Source of the DNA: Rhodospirillales bacterium
GTDB taxonomy: Bacteria > Pseudomonadota > Alphaproteobacteria > Rhodospirillales > Casp-alpha2
Reading direction: 5' to 3'
NCBI GenBank assembly: GCA_023145215.1
Contig: JAGLED010000021.1
Location: 1-64,000 of the forward strand
Length of the DNA: 64,000 nucleotides
The notes below the pieces were generated by a model that searched no databases, had not been told where the DNA came from, and saw only the letters and a program-made list of their open reading frames with translations. A program made the translations under genes and the position numbers. Below are positions 15,844-27,092 of this stretch, piece after piece. Positions within the stretch are counted from its first letter, which is position 1. Every line of letters begins with the position of its first letter.

Positions 15844-17223
15844 TTACTGCTTGTCCTGGCCGCGAACGCCGAGCGACTTGAGCTTCCGGTGCAGCGCCGA
15901 ACGTTCCATGCCGACGAACTGCGCAGTCTGCGAGATGTTACCCCCGAAACGCTCCACCTGGGCAAGCAGATACTCGCGCTCGAACATTTCGCGGGCGTCG
16001 CGCAGCGGCAGCGACATGATCTCGGCGTTGCGCTCGACGTCGACGGATGGTGCGTTCCCCATGATCTCGGGCGGCAGCATGCTGCCCAAGATCGGCTGCG
16101 ACGGGTTGCCCGGCGCCATGATCAAAAGCCGTTCGACGACGTTTCTGAGTTCGCGCACGTTCCCCGGCCATCCGTAAGTCTGCAGCGCCGCTAGGGCGTC
16201 ATCGGAAAATTCCCGTGTCGGCTGCCCGGATGCGGTCGCGGCGTTGCTCATGAAATGCCGGGCCAGCACCGGGATATCGTCGCGGCGATCGATCAAGGCC
16301 GGGATATGGATCGGCACCACATTGAGACGGTAATAAAGGTCTTCGCGCAGGTTGCCGGCGTTGATTTCCGCCGTCAGGTCCTTGGTCGTGGACGCGATCA
16401 CGCGGACGTCGACCTGCACCTGTGCGCTGCCGCCGACGCGTTCGAAGATTTGTTCTTGTAAGACGCGGACGATCTTACCCTGGGTTTCGAGCGGCATGTC
16501 CCCGATCTCGTCCAGCAACAGCGTGCCCTGATGGGCGCGCTCGAACATACCGACCTTGCGTGCGGCGCTGTTCGTTCCTTCGACGCCGAACAGTTCCGTT
16601 TCCATCCGGTCCGGGTGCATCGCCGCGCAGTTGACGACGCAAAACGGTCCCGAGCTTCGGCGCGACCGGGCGTGCACCAATCTTGCGATGACTTCCTTTC
16701 CCGCCCCCGGCGGTCCGGAAATGATGATGCGTGAATTGGTCGGTGCGGCGCGGTCGATGGCCTGGCGGACGTCCTTGATCGCGGCCGATGTCCCAAGCAG
16801 ATCAAGGGAGGTGCCGGCACGTATCCTGAGTTCCGCATTCTCGCGGCGAAGCTGTGCCGCCTCGGTCGCGCGTTCGATCAACAGAAGAAGGCGGTCGGCT
16901 GTGAACGGTTTCTCGATGAAGTCGTAGGCGCCGAACTTGATCGCCTGCACGGCGGTCTCGACGGTGCCGTGGCCGCTCATCATCAGCACCGGGACGTCCG
17001 GGTGATGCTGTTTGATTTCCTTGAGGATGCCGATGCCGTCAAGCTGGCTGCCCTGCAGCCATATGTCGAGAAGCACGAGGCTCGGCTCGCGTCGTTCGAC
17101 AGCTTCGAGCGCGGTTGTGGAATCGCGCGCTTCACGAGTCTCGAACCCCTCGTCCTGAAGGATTTCGGAAGTCAGAGAGCGGATATCTCTCTCGTCATCG
17201 ACAATCAGAATATCTTTAGCCAT
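15844..17223 (-). CDS. ntrX: Nitrogen-regulation response regulator NtrX
   Basis: 459 residues: receiver domain (VDDE at 8-11, phospho-acceptor in LVLLDIWL near residue 54, lysine in EKPF), AAA+ domain (Walker A SGPPGAGKE, Walker [11 protein letters not shown]) and a Fis-type helix-turn-helix at the C-terminus (GGNISQTAQFVGMERSALHRKL). The loop that carries GAFTGA in sigma-54 activators reads GTNSAARKVG, so contact with sigma-54 is unlikely. This is a known trait of NtrX. The gene is 32 bases downstream of its partner kinase ntrY. Confidence 0.96.
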   Translation of the reverse strand: MAKDILIVDDERDIRSLTSEILQDEGFETREARDSTTALEAVERREPSLVLLDIWLQGSQLDGIGILKEIKQHHPDVPVLMMSGHGTVETAVQAIKFGAYDFIEKPFTADRLLLLIERATEAAQLRRENAELRIRAGTSLDLLGTSAAIKDVRQAIDRAAPTNSRIIISGPPGAGKEVIARLVHARSRRSSGPFCVVNCAAMHPDRMETELFGVEGTNSAARKVGMFERAHQGTLLLDEIGDMPLETQGKIVRVLQEQIFERVGGSAQVQVDVRVIASTTKDLTAEINAGNLREDLYYRLNVVPIHIPALIDRRDDIPVLARHFMSNAATASGQPTREFSDDALAALQTYGWPGNVRELRNVVERLLIMAPGNPSQPILGSMLPPEIMGNAPSVDVERNAEIMSLPLRDAREMFEREYLLAQVERFGGNISQTAQFVGMERSALHRKLKSLGVRGQDKQ

Positions 17224-17255
17224 GGGACATCGGTCTGTGCCGTTTATTGTTTTTG

Positions 17256-19502
17256 TCAGCTTGCCGTCGCGGAATGCGCGGCGTTTTCGGTTTCGGTGTC
17301 GGGTTTGGCCCCAGCTTGCCCCGTCGGAAAGCGGAGCGTGACGCTTGCCCCGCGAGGCGAGCGGTTCGAGAGATTTAACGAACCGCCGTGTTCTTCCATG
17401 ATCTTTTTCACGATGGCGAGACCAAGTCCAGTCCCCTTCTCCCGCGTGGTGACATAGGGCTCGGTCAAACGGTCAAGGTGTTCCGCCGGAAGGCCCCGGC
17501 CATCATCGCTTATTACGATCGCGACGCTGCCTTCGGATTCTTTGGGGATGACGCTCAGGGTGACCACCCCTTCGACGTCGTCTGCCCCGTCCTCGCGCGC
17601 GCCCTCGATGGATTCGGCGCCGTTCTTCAGGACATTGGTCAGCACCCGCGCGACCTGGCGCGCATCGCACGGCACAATGACGTCCTCGTCCGGCACCTCC
17701 AGGACGTATTCGACCTGGCTCTCGCGGTTGCGTTCCAGGAACACGGCCTGACGGCAAAGTTCGGACAGGTTCTCCATGTGAATGCTGGGCTGCGGCATGC
17801 GCGCGAACGACGAGAACTCGTCGACCATGCGGCCGATATCGCCGACCTGTCGGATGATGGTCTCGGTCAGCTTGCCGAAGGTTTCCTTGTCGGTGGAAAT
17901 CTCTTTCAGGTATTTGCGGTTCAGCCGTTCCGCCGACAACTGGATCGGCGTCAGCGGATTCTTGATCTCATGTGCGATGCGGCGCGCGACGTCGGCCCAA
18001 GCGGCCTTTCGCTGTGCCGACAAGAGCTCTGTCACGTCGTCGAACGTGACGACGAAGCCGGCAATACTGTCTTCCAATTGTTCGGCAGCGACTCGCACGA
18101 GGAACGTCTTCTGGCCGTCCTGCTGATGGATGGTGATTTCGGACTGCTGCAACCGGTCGGGGCGCGACCGGGACAGGGATACGAGCTCATCCAGTTCGGG
18201 CACCACGTCGGCCAGCCTTTCGCCGATGTGATCTTCGAGATTCCTGCCGAGCAGGTTGGACGCCGAACGGTTCGGCAGGTTGATCCGGCCGTCCGCGTCA
18301 AGACCCACCACCCCCGCCGAAACCCCGGCCAGCACGGCTTCGGTGAAGTGCCGACGTTCTTCCAATTCCACGTTGGCGGCCAGTAGTCCCTGTTGCTGGG
18401 AATAAATCCGTTCCGTCATGTTGTTGAAGGCGTAGGACAAGACCGCGATCTCGTCCTTGGCGTCGTTGGCGTCGACGCGTGTCGAAAGATCGCCTTTCGA
18501 TACCTTGTCGGCGGCGGCGATCAGGTTGGTGACGGGTTCGGCGAGCTGTGCGGACACGGTCATGCCGATCCAGATCGCCGACAGAATCAGAATCAGGACG
18601 GCAATCGCATAGATCAGCACGAAGCTGATCTGTACGCCGCTCCGGGTCGCTTCGAGCTGGTTATACTCTTCGAAAGCCTTGCGGATACCGACAATGTGCT
18701 GGAGCACGCGCGGATCGACGAAGCGCTCGACCAGCAGATACGCGTCGACGAAGCGGTTCAGTTTCACGAGCGCGCGGATTTTGTCCTCGTTCTCCGAGCC
18801 GAGCAGCGTCACCTCGCCCTTGTCCGCCTTTTCGAACGCGGAACCCGGAATTTCCTCGATCACCGTCGAGAGCGCGAATTCCGAGCGTGCCAAGGTATTG
18901 CCCAGACTGTCGATTACCACCGCCTCCGGCAGTTCCCGGAGCGTCGCGTTTTGCGTCAGTACACGATTGAATTCCCACGGATTGCGGACCAGCGTCGGCG
19001 CGTTCTGATTCAGGACGTAAGCGACGCTGTACGCCTGATTGGCGATGTTCTCGCGGTGCTCCTTCAAATACGCATCGGTCACGCCGACCGATTCGCGCAG
19101 TGCACCCGACACCCGGTCGTTGAACCAGGCCTCAAGCCCGAAATTGAGCGAAAGATATGAAAACACCGCAACCAGAAGCGCAGGCGTAATCGCGATCATC
19201 GCAAACAGCATGACCAGACGGCCCTGCAGGCCCGCGCCGACGCGGCCGTGGGTGCGGGCCAGCCAGAGAGAGAACACGCGCCTGGCAACGACGATAAACA
19301 GCGCCAAAAGCAGAATGCCGTCGATGGCCAACAGCCAGCGCAACTCCTGGACGCGCTCGCGGAGCGCCGCGGTATCGGTCATCAATGAGACGGTCGCGAT
19401 CCCCGAGGCGATGGCCGCGATCGCCAGCATGAAGGCGAAGCGGCGTTGCAGGCTGCTGTTGGAGAGCCAGTGGCGTAAAGTGGATACCGGCGCGCCGGTC
19501 AT
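17256..19502 (-). CDS. ntrY: Sensor histidine kinase NtrY
   Basis: 748-residue membrane kinase, partner of NtrX. Two N-terminal helices precede a third segment near 85-120, then an extracytoplasmic region of about 180 residues, a further helix near 290-310 ([21 protein letters not shown]), HAMP, PAS (about 375-480), HisKA with [15 protein letters not shown] near residue 505, and HATPase with GRGLPAEHL and [11 protein letters not shown]. It responds to nitrogen or redox cues in other alphaproteobacteria. The start overlaps the ntrC stop by four bases (ATGA). Confidence 0.96.
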   Translation of the reverse strand: MTGAPVSTLRHWLSNSSLQRRFAFMLAIAAIASGIATVSLMTDTAALRERVQELRWLLAIDGILLLALFIVVARRVFSLWLARTHGRVGAGLQGRLVMLFAMIAITPALLVAVFSYLSLNFGLEAWFNDRVSGALRESVGVTDAYLKEHRENIANQAYSVAYVLNQNAPTLVRNPWEFNRVLTQNATLRELPEAVVIDSLGNTLARSEFALSTVIEEIPGSAFEKADKGEVTLLGSENEDKIRALVKLNRFVDAYLLVERFVDPRVLQHIVGIRKAFEEYNQLEATRSGVQISFVLIYAIAVLILILSAIWIGMTVSAQLAEPVTNLIAAADKVSKGDLSTRVDANDAKDEIAVLSYAFNNMTERIYSQQQGLLAANVELEERRHFTEAVLAGVSAGVVGLDADGRINLPNRSASNLLGRNLEDHIGERLADVVPELDELVSLSRSRPDRLQQSEITIHQQDGQKTFLVRVAAEQLEDSIAGFVVTFDDVTELLSAQRKAAWADVARRIAHEIKNPLTPIQLSAERLNRKYLKEISTDKETFGKLTETIIRQVGDIGRMVDEFSSFARMPQPSIHMENLSELCRQAVFLERNRESQVEYVLEVPDEDVIVPCDARQVARVLTNVLKNGAESIEGAREDGADDVEGVVTLSVIPKESEGSVAIVISDDGRGLPAEHLDRLTEPYVTTREKGTGLGLAIVKKIMEEHGGSLNLSNRSPRGASVTLRFPTGQAGAKPDTETENAAHSATAS

Positions 19503-20953
19503 TCGGAACCCTTGATGACCGGGATACCCAGCTCGCGAATTTTCTTGCGAAGCGTATTCCGGTTGAGCCCCAGGACCTCGGAAGCCTTGACCTGATTGCC
19601 GCGCGTCACCTGTAGCGTTTGCATGATCAATGGACGCTCGACTTCCCTGAGCACGCGGCCGTACAGCCCGGCGGCGGGCAGCGCGCCGTCATGGGCGCTG
19701 AAGTAGTTCTTCATGTGCGCGTCGACGGCATCGGCGAGGCCGCTCGTCTGGGTGACGGTCTGATCACCCTGTCCACGGCCGTCGTTGAGCTCGGTCGAGA
19801 TGATTTCGGCGTCGATGACTTCTTCGGAATAAAGCGCGGCCAGCCGCTGCATCATGTTCTCGAGTTCGCGAACGTTACCGGGCCAGTCGTGTTGTTGAAG
19901 CAGGTCGAGCGCATCGGGCTCGATGATCTTCCACGGCAGTCCCTCGTTGGCGGCGCGTCCCAGGAAGTGGCGCACGAGTTCCGGGATGTCCTCGGTCCGT
20001 TCGCGGAGCGGCGGCAGCCGGATGGGAACTACGTTGAGCCGGAAATACAGGTCTTCGCGGAACAGCCCGCGCCGGATCAGACGCTTCAGATCGTGGTGTG
20101 TGGCGGCAATCACCCTTACGTTGGCGCGGATCGCATTGCGTCCGCCGACGGTGGTGTACTCGCCTTCCTGCAGTACGCGCAGAAGCCGGGTTTGCGCCTC
20201 CATCGGCATGTCGCCGATTTCGTCGAGGAACAACGTCCCGCCGTTGGCCTGCTCGAAGCGGCCGGTGGAACGGTTGACCGCACCGGTGAAGGACCCCTTT
20301 TCGTGGCCGAACAGTTCGCTTTCGATCAGGTCGCGTGGGATCGCGGCGACGTTGACGGCGACGAAGGGTTTGTTTTTGCGTTTCCCATAATCGTGCAGCG
20401 CGCGGGCGACCAGCTCTTTCCCGGTCCCGGACTCGCCGGTGATCATCACGGTAAGGTCGGTCGGCATCAGGCGGGCCAGGGTGCGATAGATTTCCTGCAT
20501 CGCCGGCGAACGGCCGATCAGCGGCAGGTTTTCCTCCATGCCGTCGTCGGCGGTCGGGGCGCCGCTGAGCGCCGGGTCCTTGGTGCGGGCCTCTAGACCG
20601 CGTTTGACCACCGAGACCAGTTCCGCCAGGTCGAACGGTTTCGGCAGATACTCGAAGGCGCCCCGCTCGGTCGCCTTGACCGCGGTCAGCAGCGTGTTCT
20701 GCGCGCTCATCACGACGATGCGCAGGTTCGGACGAATGCGGCGGATCTTCGGTACGAGGTCGAGGCCATTCTCGTCCGGCATCACGACGTCGGTGATGAC
20801 AAGATCGCCGTCGCCGTTCTCCACCCACTGCCACAGCGTCGACGCGTTACCGGTTGACCGCACCTCATAGCCGGCGCGCGATAGCGCTTGCGTCACCACG
20901 GTGCGGATGCCGTCGTCGTCGTCGGCGACGAGAATCGTTGCGTTCTCAGCCAT
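19499..20953 (-). CDS. ntrC: Nitrogen-regulation response regulator NtrC
   Basis: 484 residues: receiver (VADDDDGIR, phospho-acceptor in [17 protein letters not shown]), AAA+ domain with Walker A GESGTGKE, the sigma-54-contacting GSFTGA loop and Walker [11 protein letters not shown], and a Fis-type HTH ([21 protein letters not shown]). It activates sigma-54 promoters of nitrogen-assimilation genes when phosphorylated by NtrB. ATG 20953 has AGGGG six bases upstream; an ATG two codons earlier abuts that box. It overlaps ntrB by eight bases. Confidence 0.97.
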   Translation of the reverse strand: MAENATILVADDDDGIRTVVTQALSRAGYEVRSTGNASTLWQWVENGDGDLVITDVVMPDENGLDLVPKIRRIRPNLRIVVMSAQNTLLTAVKATERGAFEYLPKPFDLAELVSVVKRGLEARTKDPALSGAPTADDGMEENLPLIGRSPAMQEIYRTLARLMPTDLTVMITGESGTGKELVARALHDYGKRKNKPFVAVNVAAIPRDLIESELFGHEKGSFTGAVNRSTGRFEQANGGTLFLDEIGDMPMEAQTRLLRVLQEGEYTTVGGRNAIRANVRVIAATHHDLKRLIRRGLFREDLYFRLNVVPIRLPPLRERTEDIPELVRHFLGRAANEGLPWKIIEPDALDLLQQHDWPGNVRELENMMQRLAALYSEEVIDAEIISTELNDGRGQGDQTVTQTSGLADAVDAHMKNYFSAHDGALPAAGLYGRVLREVERPLIMQTLQVTRGNQVKASEVLGLNRNTLRKKIRELGIPVIKGSE

Positions 20954-22070
20954 CTTCATCCCCTGGTTTGAACATCGGGAGCATGACGCGGAATACGGTG
21001 CGCCCGGGAATACTGTCGAACTCGATGACGCCGCCGTGGTCGCCGATGATCTTGGCGACCAGTGCGAGCCCAAGCCCGCTGCCCTTCGGCTTCGAGGTGA
21101 CGAAGGCGTCGAACAGGTAACGTTTCATGTCGTCCGGAATGCCGGGGCCGTTGTCCCTGACCCACACGGTCAGCGGCAGGTGCACGCGGTTCTCAAGGCC
21201 CGGCAGCGCGAACCTTACCCCCTGGCTGTAGGCGGATCCGAGGGTGATCTCGCCACCGACGCTGCCGACCGCTTCCGCGGCGTTCTTGACGAGGTTCAGG
21301 AACACCTGCACGAGCTGATCATGGTTTCCCCAGACCGGCGGGAGCGACGGGTCGAACTGGTTGTGGAAGCGCACATGAGAGCCGAAACCTGTTTCCGCCA
21401 GCCGCTGCACGCGATCCAGTACCTTGTGGATGTTGACCGCTTCGCGCTGCAACGGCACCCGGTCGGAAAAGACCTCCATCCGGTCGACGAGTCCGACGAT
21501 GCGGTCGGCCTCGTCACAGATCAGGTTGGTCAGCTTCTTGTCTTCCTCGTTCGCGCCTTGCTCCAACAGTTGCGCAGCGCCACGAATGCCCGAAAGCGGG
21601 TTCTTGACCTCGTGCGCCAGCATTGCCGCCATGGCGGTGACGGAGCGCGCCGCGCCCATGTGATTGAGCTGGTGATTGATCTTTTCGGCGATCGAGCGGA
21701 GTTGGATCACGATCGAGACCGCGCCCGGTTCTTCGGGAATGACGGAGACCTGCACGTCGACCGCATGCGAGCCGATGCGCGGGCTTTCCAGCGTGACGTC
21801 ATATTCGGCGACCACGCTCCTGAAGCGGCGCGCCTGGTTGACCAGGGCCAGGATCGGGCTGTCGGCCGGCATCAGCGCGTCGAGCGACTGGCCCTGCAGA
21901 TATGTGGCGCTGCCGCGGAAAAGCTGCTCTGCAGCCTGGTTGATGCGGCGGATGACGTTGTCCGCATCGACAACGACGACGGTGCTGGCCAGCGAATTGA
22001 GGACCGCTTCGGCATCGACACTGGTGCGTTCAGCTTTCTTGTCGGCGCGTGCGGCGTTGTTTTCGGCCAT
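20946..22070 (-). CDS. ntrB: Nitrogen-regulation histidine kinase/phosphatase NtrB
   Basis: 374 residues, soluble. An N-terminal PAS domain ([20 protein letters not shown] near 30-50) is followed by HisKA with the phospho-acceptor in [16 protein letters not shown] near residue 150, and HATPase motifs [17 protein letters not shown] and [12 protein letters not shown]. NtrB phosphorylates or dephosphorylates NtrC under PII control. The stop of dusB is four bases upstream of its start, so dusB-ntrBC form one operon, the classical nifR3-ntrBC arrangement. Confidence 0.97.
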   Translation of the reverse strand: MAENNAARADKKAERTSVDAEAVLNSLASTVVVVDADNVIRRINQAAEQLFRGSATYLQGQSLDALMPADSPILALVNQARRFRSVVAEYDVTLESPRIGSHAVDVQVSVIPEEPGAVSIVIQLRSIAEKINHQLNHMGAARSVTAMAAMLAHEVKNPLSGIRGAAQLLEQGANEEDKKLTNLICDEADRIVGLVDRMEVFSDRVPLQREAVNIHKVLDRVQRLAETGFGSHVRFHNQFDPSLPPVWGNHDQLVQVFLNLVKNAAEAVGSVGGEITLGSAYSQGVRFALPGLENRVHLPLTVWVRDNGPGIPDDMKRYLFDAFVTSKPKGSGLGLALVAKIIGDHGGVIEFDSIPGRTVFRVMLPMFKPGDEDG

Positions 22071-22074
22071 GTCG

Positions 22075-23073
22075 TTAAGCGGCGAGCTGATCGAGGTTGG
22101 CTCGGTAGAAGTCCCGGATCAAACCTTTGACCTCGTCCGGATCGGACATCTGATTGACCTGTGAGCGGAAATCAGCCGAGTCCCGTAACCCCTTGGAATA
22201 CCACCCGATATGCTTGCGCGCGATGCGCACCCCGGCGTTGGTGCCGTAGTGCTCCAGAATATCCTCATAGTGGGTAAGGACGGTTTCCATCTGCGCTTCC
22301 AGCGGCGGATCCGGCAACATGCCGCCCTCGCTGAGATAATGCTGAACCTGCGCCGGGAACCAGGGACGCCCATACGTGCCGCGTCCGATCAGCACGCCGT
22401 CGGCACCCGATTGTGCCAGTGCTTCCCTGGCGTCTTCGAGGGTGTTGATATCGCCGTTGGCGAAGACCGGCAGACTGACCGCTTCCTTGACGTTGCGGAT
22501 GAAACGCCAGTCGGCGTGGCCTTTATAGAACTGACAGCGGGTGCGGCCATGCACGGCGAGCGACTGAATACCGCTCTCTTCCGCGATCCGGGCCAGTTCC
22601 GGCGCATTGCGCGAATTGTCGTCCCAGCCGGTCCGCATCTTCAGGGTGACCGGAATACTGACCGCCTTGACGGTGGCTTCCAGCAATTTGCCGGCATGCA
22701 CCAGATCGCGCATCAGCGCCGAGCCCGCGTCCCCGTTGGTGACTTTCTTCACCGGGCAGCCCATGTTGATGTCGATCAGCGCGGCGCCGCGGTCTTCGTT
22801 GAGGCGCGCGGCCTCGGCCATCACGTGTGGCTCGCAGCCGGCAAGCTGCACGGACATGGGATGCTCCTCCGCGCAGTGGGTGGCCATTTTCATGGTTTTC
22901 TTGGCGGCGTGGATCATCGCCTTCGAGGCGATCATCTCAGACACCACGAGCCCCACACCCCAGCGCTTCACAAGACGCCGGAACGGCATGTCCGTGACAC
23001 CCGACATGGGCGCCAAAACAACCTGCCCGTCCAGTTGCACAGGACCGATGCTGATGGATTTCAAATCTGACAC
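22075..23073 (-). CDS. dusB: tRNA-dihydrouridine synthase B
   Basis: 332-residue FMN enzyme that reduces uridines in the tRNA D-loop with NADPH. The substrate-binding block [15 protein letters not shown], catalytic-cysteine motif [10 protein letters not shown] near residue 99, RTGWDD and [10 protein letters not shown] are present. I chose the GTG at 23073, six bases after a GGAGGGG box; an ATG-led extension would read through that box. Historically called nifR3, it heads the ntrBC operon. Confidence 0.95.
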   Translation of the reverse strand: MSDLKSISIGPVQLDGQVVLAPMSGVTDMPFRRLVKRWGVGLVVSEMIASKAMIHAAKKTMKMATHCAEEHPMSVQLAGCEPHVMAEAARLNEDRGAALIDINMGCPVKKVTNGDAGSALMRDLVHAGKLLEATVKAVSIPVTLKMRTGWDDNSRNAPELARIAEESGIQSLAVHGRTRCQFYKGHADWRFIRNVKEAVSLPVFANGDINTLEDAREALAQSGADGVLIGRGTYGRPWFPAQVQHYLSEGGMLPDPPLEAQMETVLTHYEDILEHYGTNAGVRIARKHIGWYSKGLRDSADFRSQVNQMSDPDEVKGLIRDFYRANLDQLAA

Positions 23074-23146
23074 AAACCGCCCCTCCGAGAGTTGCACACA
23101 AATTAGGCAAATCGGATGAAAATGCAATGATTTTTAAGAGTTTATG

Positions 23147-23947
23147 TCAGCCTAAAAGCACATCCGTGACGAATTTAACGCCGGGATAGCCGAGGGTGAG
23201 CAGCAAATAAGCCAAAAGCACGATTCGCGCAGCTTTCCGGCCCCTCAAACCATGCTTCACTTGGGCGAAAAGCAACAAGCCGATGGCGACGAAGGAAGCG
23301 ATGGTGAAGACCGTTTTGTGGTCGGCGGTCAAAAGCGGGTTTCCGGCGGCGGCATTCAACACGATCCCGGTTACAAGACCGAGACCGAGAACCCCCTCGC
23401 CGACCCACAAAAACCTGAGGACGAGGCGGTCGCAATCGGTGACCGACGGCAGCACGCCGCCAAGCGGCGCCCGGTCCTTTCGCTTGAGCGCGCGCTCCTG
23501 GAGGAATGCGGCCCAGGCGGCGATGGCGGCCAGCGTCGCCAGCCCATAAGTCGTTACCGCGAACGCGATATGCAGGATCAGCAGGCTCGCGTTGTCGGCT
23601 CCGGGCACGGCTTGGTGCGGCGCGTGCTGCCAGGCGAAGCCGAGGATGGCCAGGATCAGCATGTAGCCGCTTAATAGAGGCGCCAGTCGCCAGACGCTTT
23701 TGACGAGGATCGAAAACACAAGGAACAGCGCCATGGTGGCGGCGATCGTGACCCAGATCGACGTCGAGAAATCCCCCTGCCACGCATTTTGTGAACGTAC
23801 CGCGACAGCGCTTGCCGGGCCGATGCACGCCAGTGCGAACACCGTCCAGAAGGCGGCGTTGCATGCGAACTGCCGCCGCCACGTCAAAGCGATGGCGGGC
23901 ACGAGCGAGACAATCGCGGTAAGTCCGAACAGGATCCCTGTCTGCAT
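23147..23947 (-). CDS. YpjD-like inner membrane protein (cytochrome c assembly family)
   Basis: 266 residues with about eight hydrophobic segments, matching the size and layout of YpjD/CcsA-like proteins. The segment [24 protein letters not shown] near 125-148, with a conserved His, the [17 protein letters not shown] loop and the end [18 protein letters not shown] are characteristic of YpjD. CcsA handles haem, but this protein lacks the Trp-rich haem motif, so a direct role in cytochrome c assembly is not established. It is 73 bases upstream of dusB and divergent from ispDF. Confidence 0.75.
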   Translation of the reverse strand: MQTGILFGLTAIVSLVPAIALTWRRQFACNAAFWTVFALACIGPASAVAVRSQNAWQGDFSTSIWVTIAATMALFLVFSILVKSVWRLAPLLSGYMLILAILGFAWQHAPHQAVPGADNASLLILHIAFAVTTYGLATLAAIAAWAAFLQERALKRKDRAPLGGVLPSVTDCDRLVLRFLWVGEGVLGLGLVTGIVLNAAAGNPLLTADHKTVFTIASFVAIGLLLFAQVKHGLRGRKAARIVLLAYLLLTLGYPGVKFVTDVLLG

Positions 23948-24084
23948 GCTGCACCATCGCGCTACGCCCTTGTTTTGGCAAGGGGGTCCGCGCCCGGTCA
24001 CGCCCAACAGCGGCCTTGGCAAGCCGACGGACGGCGGGTAATGCTCTTCCCCCGAAACGACGTTGCATACAGGAACAGCACCCG

Positions 24085-25257
24085 ATGCCGGGGACCGCAG
24101 TCATCATCGTCGCCGCCGGTCGCGGCCACAGGTTCGGTGCCGAGCTGCCGAAGCAGTTTCTGCGCGTCCGTGGCGAGCCGGTATTGCGGCATGCGGTCCG
24201 CGCCTTCACCGACCACCCACGCATCGATGCCGTTATCCCGGTTATACACCCGGACGACGCCGAACTCGTGGCCGATGCGCTTGAAGGTCTCGACTATCTG
24301 CAGCCGGTCCCGGGCGGCCGGGCGCGGCAGGATTCCGTCCGCAACGGTCTCGAAGCACTCAGCGACATGGCGCCAGATCTGGTGCTGGTGCACGATGCCG
24401 CGCGGCCTATGGTGCCGGATGACCTGATCGAGCGCGTGCTTGCGGCGCTGGAGGCACAACCGGGGGCCATCCCTGCCCTGCAAGTCGTCGATACCCTGAA
24501 GCGCGCCGATCCCGAAGGCATGATCATGGATACGGTATCGCGGGACGGCCTGTGGCGTGCGCAGACACCGCAGGGTTTTCGGTACGATTTGCTGTTGGCG
24601 GCCCATCGTGCGGCGGCCGGGCAGGAACTGACCGACGATGCCGCGGTCATGGAAGCCGCCGGTCATGTGGTCGCGGTGGTCGAGGGTGACGACGCCAACC
24701 TGAAAGTGACGACGCAGGCCGATTTAACGAAGATGGAGCGGATCATGACGGACGATGCAGCGAATGGCAGTGCCGCCGGTTTCAGGATCGGCAACGGGTT
24801 CGACGTGCATCGGCTGGGGCCCGGCGATCATGTGACGTTGTGCGGCGTGGTGATTGCGCACGATCGGGCACTGGTCGGGCATTCGGACGCCGATGTCGGC
24901 CTGCATGCGATCTGTGACGCGATCTTCGGTGCGCTCGGCGACGGCGATATCGGCAGTCACTTTCCGCCAAGCGATGAACAGTGGCGCGGCGCATCTTCGG
25001 ACCGGTTCCTGAGCTACGCCTGCGAACGCATGCGGGACCGGGGATTGGGGATCGCGAACGTCGATGTTACCTTGATTTGCGAACGCCCGAAGATAGGACC
25101 GCATCGTGACGCCATGCGCGCACGGGTCGCGGAGATCGCGGGGACTGAACCTTCACGTGTGTCCGTCAAGGCGACGACGACCGAGAAGCTCGGCTTCACG
25201 GGCCGTGGCGAAGGGATCGCGGCGCAGGCGTCGGTATTGCTGATACCGCAAAATTGA
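24085..25257 (+). CDS. ispDF: Bifunctional IspD/IspF isoprenoid enzyme
   Basis: 390-residue fusion of two non-consecutive steps of the MEP pathway. Residues 1 to about 225 are IspD (CTP:MEP cytidylyltransferase) with [25 protein letters not shown] and [12 protein letters not shown]. From about 232 on is IspF with [11 protein letters not shown] and [19 protein letters not shown] (metal-binding Asp/His) and [19 protein letters not shown]. The fusion is normal for alphaproteobacteria. ATG 24085 is used; a longer frame to 24016 overlaps the divergent promoter region. Confidence 0.96.
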   Translation: MPGTAVIIVAAGRGHRFGAELPKQFLRVRGEPVLRHAVRAFTDHPRIDAVIPVIHPDDAELVADALEGLDYLQPVPGGRARQDSVRNGLEALSDMAPDLVLVHDAARPMVPDDLIERVLAALEAQPGAIPALQVVDTLKRADPEGMIMDTVSRDGLWRAQTPQGFRYDLLLAAHRAAAGQELTDDAAVMEAAGHVVAVVEGDDANLKVTTQADLTKMERIMTDDAANGSAAGFRIGNGFDVHRLGPGDHVTLCGVVIAHDRALVGHSDADVGLHAICDAIFGALGDGDIGSHFPPSDEQWRGASSDRFLSYACERMRDRGLGIANVDVTLICERPKIGPHRDAMRARVAEIAGTEPSRVSVKATTTEKLGFTGRGEGIAAQASVLLIPQN

Positions 25258-25270
25258 TCATTCTGTTGCG

Positions 25271-25298
25271 TTGACCCAACCGCACGATCGGTTACATT
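25271..25298 (+). promoter_or_regulatory. Candidate sigma-70 promoter of the receiver-domain gene
   Basis: TTGACC at 25271-25276 and TACATT at 25293-25298 are separated by 16 bases and lie 62 bases before the start codon at 25360. A four-codon frame (25349-25363) overlaps that start as ATGA and might couple translation. Confidence 0.4.
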
Positions 25299-25359
25299 TT
25301 TATGCTTCGGGGTGGGGAGAGTCCGGGCGGCCCACGGCGCCCAGGGAAATGCGCGTCGT

Positions 25360-26292
25360 ATGAACGATATTAGACATACGTTTGACCAGGTGGATGTGTT
25401 GTTGGTCGATACCGACCTCAACGCGCGCCAAGGGGTGCGCACGATCCTCTCGAACAACGGTTTTTCTGGTGTCACGCTCGGCACCGATCTTGCCAAGGTG
25501 CGCGATGCGGTCAATTCCCGTATGCCGGACCTTCTGTTGTGCGGCACCGAGTTCCCCGACGGCAAGGTCACCGATATGATCCGGGATATCCGCCAGAACC
25601 GGATCGGCAACAACCCGTTCATGCCGATCATCGTTCTATTGTCCGAGCCGACGCCCGCGTTGGTACAGGAAATCATCACTGCCGGCGCCGACGACGTGGT
25701 GATGAAGCCGGTCTCGACCAAGGCGCTGCTGGACCGTATCCACACCCAGATCCATCGGCGCAAACCCTACATCGTTCAGGAAGAATACCTCGGCCCGGCG
25801 CGCAAGGGGGACGATACGTCGCGCGCCATCGAGCCGCCGAACCCGCTGCATGCCAAGGCGACGGGCGGCCAGGTCCGCTTTCACGAGATCGAGCGCGCCA
25901 TCGACAACGCCTTGATGGAAGTGCGTAACCGCAAGCTCGAGAACACCGGCCCGGAAATCGCCGCACTGGTCGGCCGCATCGTGCCGATGATCGACAACAA
26001 GCCGAAGGTGTCACAAACCGCGCTCGGCGGTTTGCATATGCTGATCGATATGAACAACGACCTGATCAAACGTCTCGCCGGTACCAAGTACGATCACGTT
26101 TCTGAGCTTAGCAAGGCGATGGTTGCCGTCGCCCAGCGTCTTTGCGACCGGGCCGAAGAGACGCCGGACCAGACCCAGGTCAAGCTGTTGAAGCCGCTGT
26201 CGCAGGCGATTCAGGCGGGCTTTTCAGGCGGCATTAACTCGGTCGATGCGGCGAAGCAGATCGTTCAGCGCATCGGCGTCAAATACGATTGA
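25360..26292 (+). CDS. Receiver-domain protein lacking the phospho-acceptor Asp
   Basis: 310 residues. The N-terminal 125 residues have a receiver fold: the acidic pair appears as VDTD at 16-19, the threonine/serine position as LLSEPT near 93-98 and the conserved lysine in VVMKPVS. At the phospho-acceptor position the sequence is DLLLCGTEFPDG, giving Gly62 where aspartate belongs, so normal phosphorylation is not possible. The C-terminal 180 residues are helical, with no DNA-binding motif I recognise. The start ATG 25360 follows AGGGA at a long spacing. It is downstream of ispDF and convergent with cutA. Confidence 0.8.
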   Translation: MNDIRHTFDQVDVLLVDTDLNARQGVRTILSNNGFSGVTLGTDLAKVRDAVNSRMPDLLLCGTEFPDGKVTDMIRDIRQNRIGNNPFMPIIVLLSEPTPALVQEIITAGADDVVMKPVSTKALLDRIHTQIHRRKPYIVQEEYLGPARKGDDTSRAIEPPNPLHAKATGGQVRFHEIERAIDNALMEVRNRKLENTGPEIAALVGRIVPMIDNKPKVSQTALGGLHMLIDMNNDLIKRLAGTKYDHVSELSKAMVAVAQRLCDRAEETPDQTQVKLLKPLSQAIQAGFSGGINSVDAAKQIVQRIGVKYD

Positions 26293-26310
26293 TCTTCTGA
26301 CGTCTTTTTA

Positions 26311-26643
26311 TCAGCCGTCGCCGGCGCCCGTGGTTTCCGCCGCGATCCAATCCATGAACTGTTGGTTGCCGCCGACGATCGGGATCGCGACGACGCATGG
26401 GCAGTCGTAGGAATGCTCCATCTTGATAAGATCGGTGGCGGTATCGACGAGGGCGCGCTCGGTCTTGGCGACCAGGAGTGCTTCAGCGTCCTCCTGCACT
26501 TCGCCTTCCCAGCGGAAGATCGAGGTCAGGCCGTCGATCACATTGGCACAGGCGGCGAGGTTTTCGTCGACCAGCATGCGGCCGAGCGCAACGCCCTCCT
26601 CGCGGTTCGGTACCGTGATGTAAAGAATGACGGGTTCTGCCAT
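26311..26643 (-). CDS. cutA: Divalent-cation tolerance protein CutA
   Basis: 110 residues, the family length. The signatures YITVPNREEGVALGRMLVDE near 8-27, AACANVIDGLTSIFRWEGEV near 31-50, LVAKTE and SYDCPCVVAIPIVGGNQQFMDWI are all present. CutA1 forms trimers with a PII-like fold; its name comes from copper tolerance in E. coli but its function is debated. ATG 26643 is chosen; the longer frame would run into the divergent gene's leader. Confidence 0.95.
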   Translation of the reverse strand: MAEPVILYITVPNREEGVALGRMLVDENLAACANVIDGLTSIFRWEGEVQEDAEALLVAKTERALVDTATDLIKMEHSYDCPCVVAIPIVGGNQQFMDWIAAETTGAGDG

Positions 26644-26758
26644 GACAAACTCCTCGTGGAATCTCCACCTTTGACGCAGGCGAAAAGTAACGTACGATAC
26701 TCGCCTGACCAAGTAACGACGGCGAGAAAATACGCCGCACTTGGCGGGAGGTGGAGAA

Positions 26759-27070
26759 ATGAGCAACGCGGACGGCGGTGTAGCGCCTGCAGCCAGCGCG
26801 CCGACGGGCGATGGCAAGAGCGCGCCGCAACCCAATGAGACGCAGCTCCGCTGGTTGCAGCGTGGTCTCGAACAGCCGGGCGGGAAATTGCCGCTGTTCG
26901 ACCGGGTCGGTCAGAAAGTCAGCGAACAGACCGTGCGTAGCTGTATCCGGCAAGGCTGGGCCGAGCCCTGGTTCAACAACCCGATCAAACCCGACTGGCT
27001 TGTGTGTCGTCTGACCGAGAGCGGGCGCACGGTCGCGGCCGACGCGCCGAGCGTCGTGGACGACGACTGA
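26759..27070 (+). CDS. Small conserved protein with a winged-helix-like segment
   Basis: 103 residues. The first 30 are low-complexity (Ala, Gly, Pro), then NETQLRWLQRGLEQPGGKLPLFD, TVRSCIRQGWAEPWF, PIKPDWLVCRLTESGR, a pattern of helices ending in a LTESGR turn like that of winged-helix folds. I recall similar unnamed proteins in alphaproteobacteria but no function. ATG 26759 has a strong GGAGGTGGAG box. It is 22 bases ahead of the ferredoxin-like gene at 27093, probably one transcript. Confidence 0.7.
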   Translation: MSNADGGVAPAASAPTGDGKSAPQPNETQLRWLQRGLEQPGGKLPLFDRVGQKVSEQTVRSCIRQGWAEPWFNNPIKPDWLVCRLTESGRTVAADAPSVVDDD

Positions 27071-27092
27071 CGCGCCGGCAATTCCGATCGAT

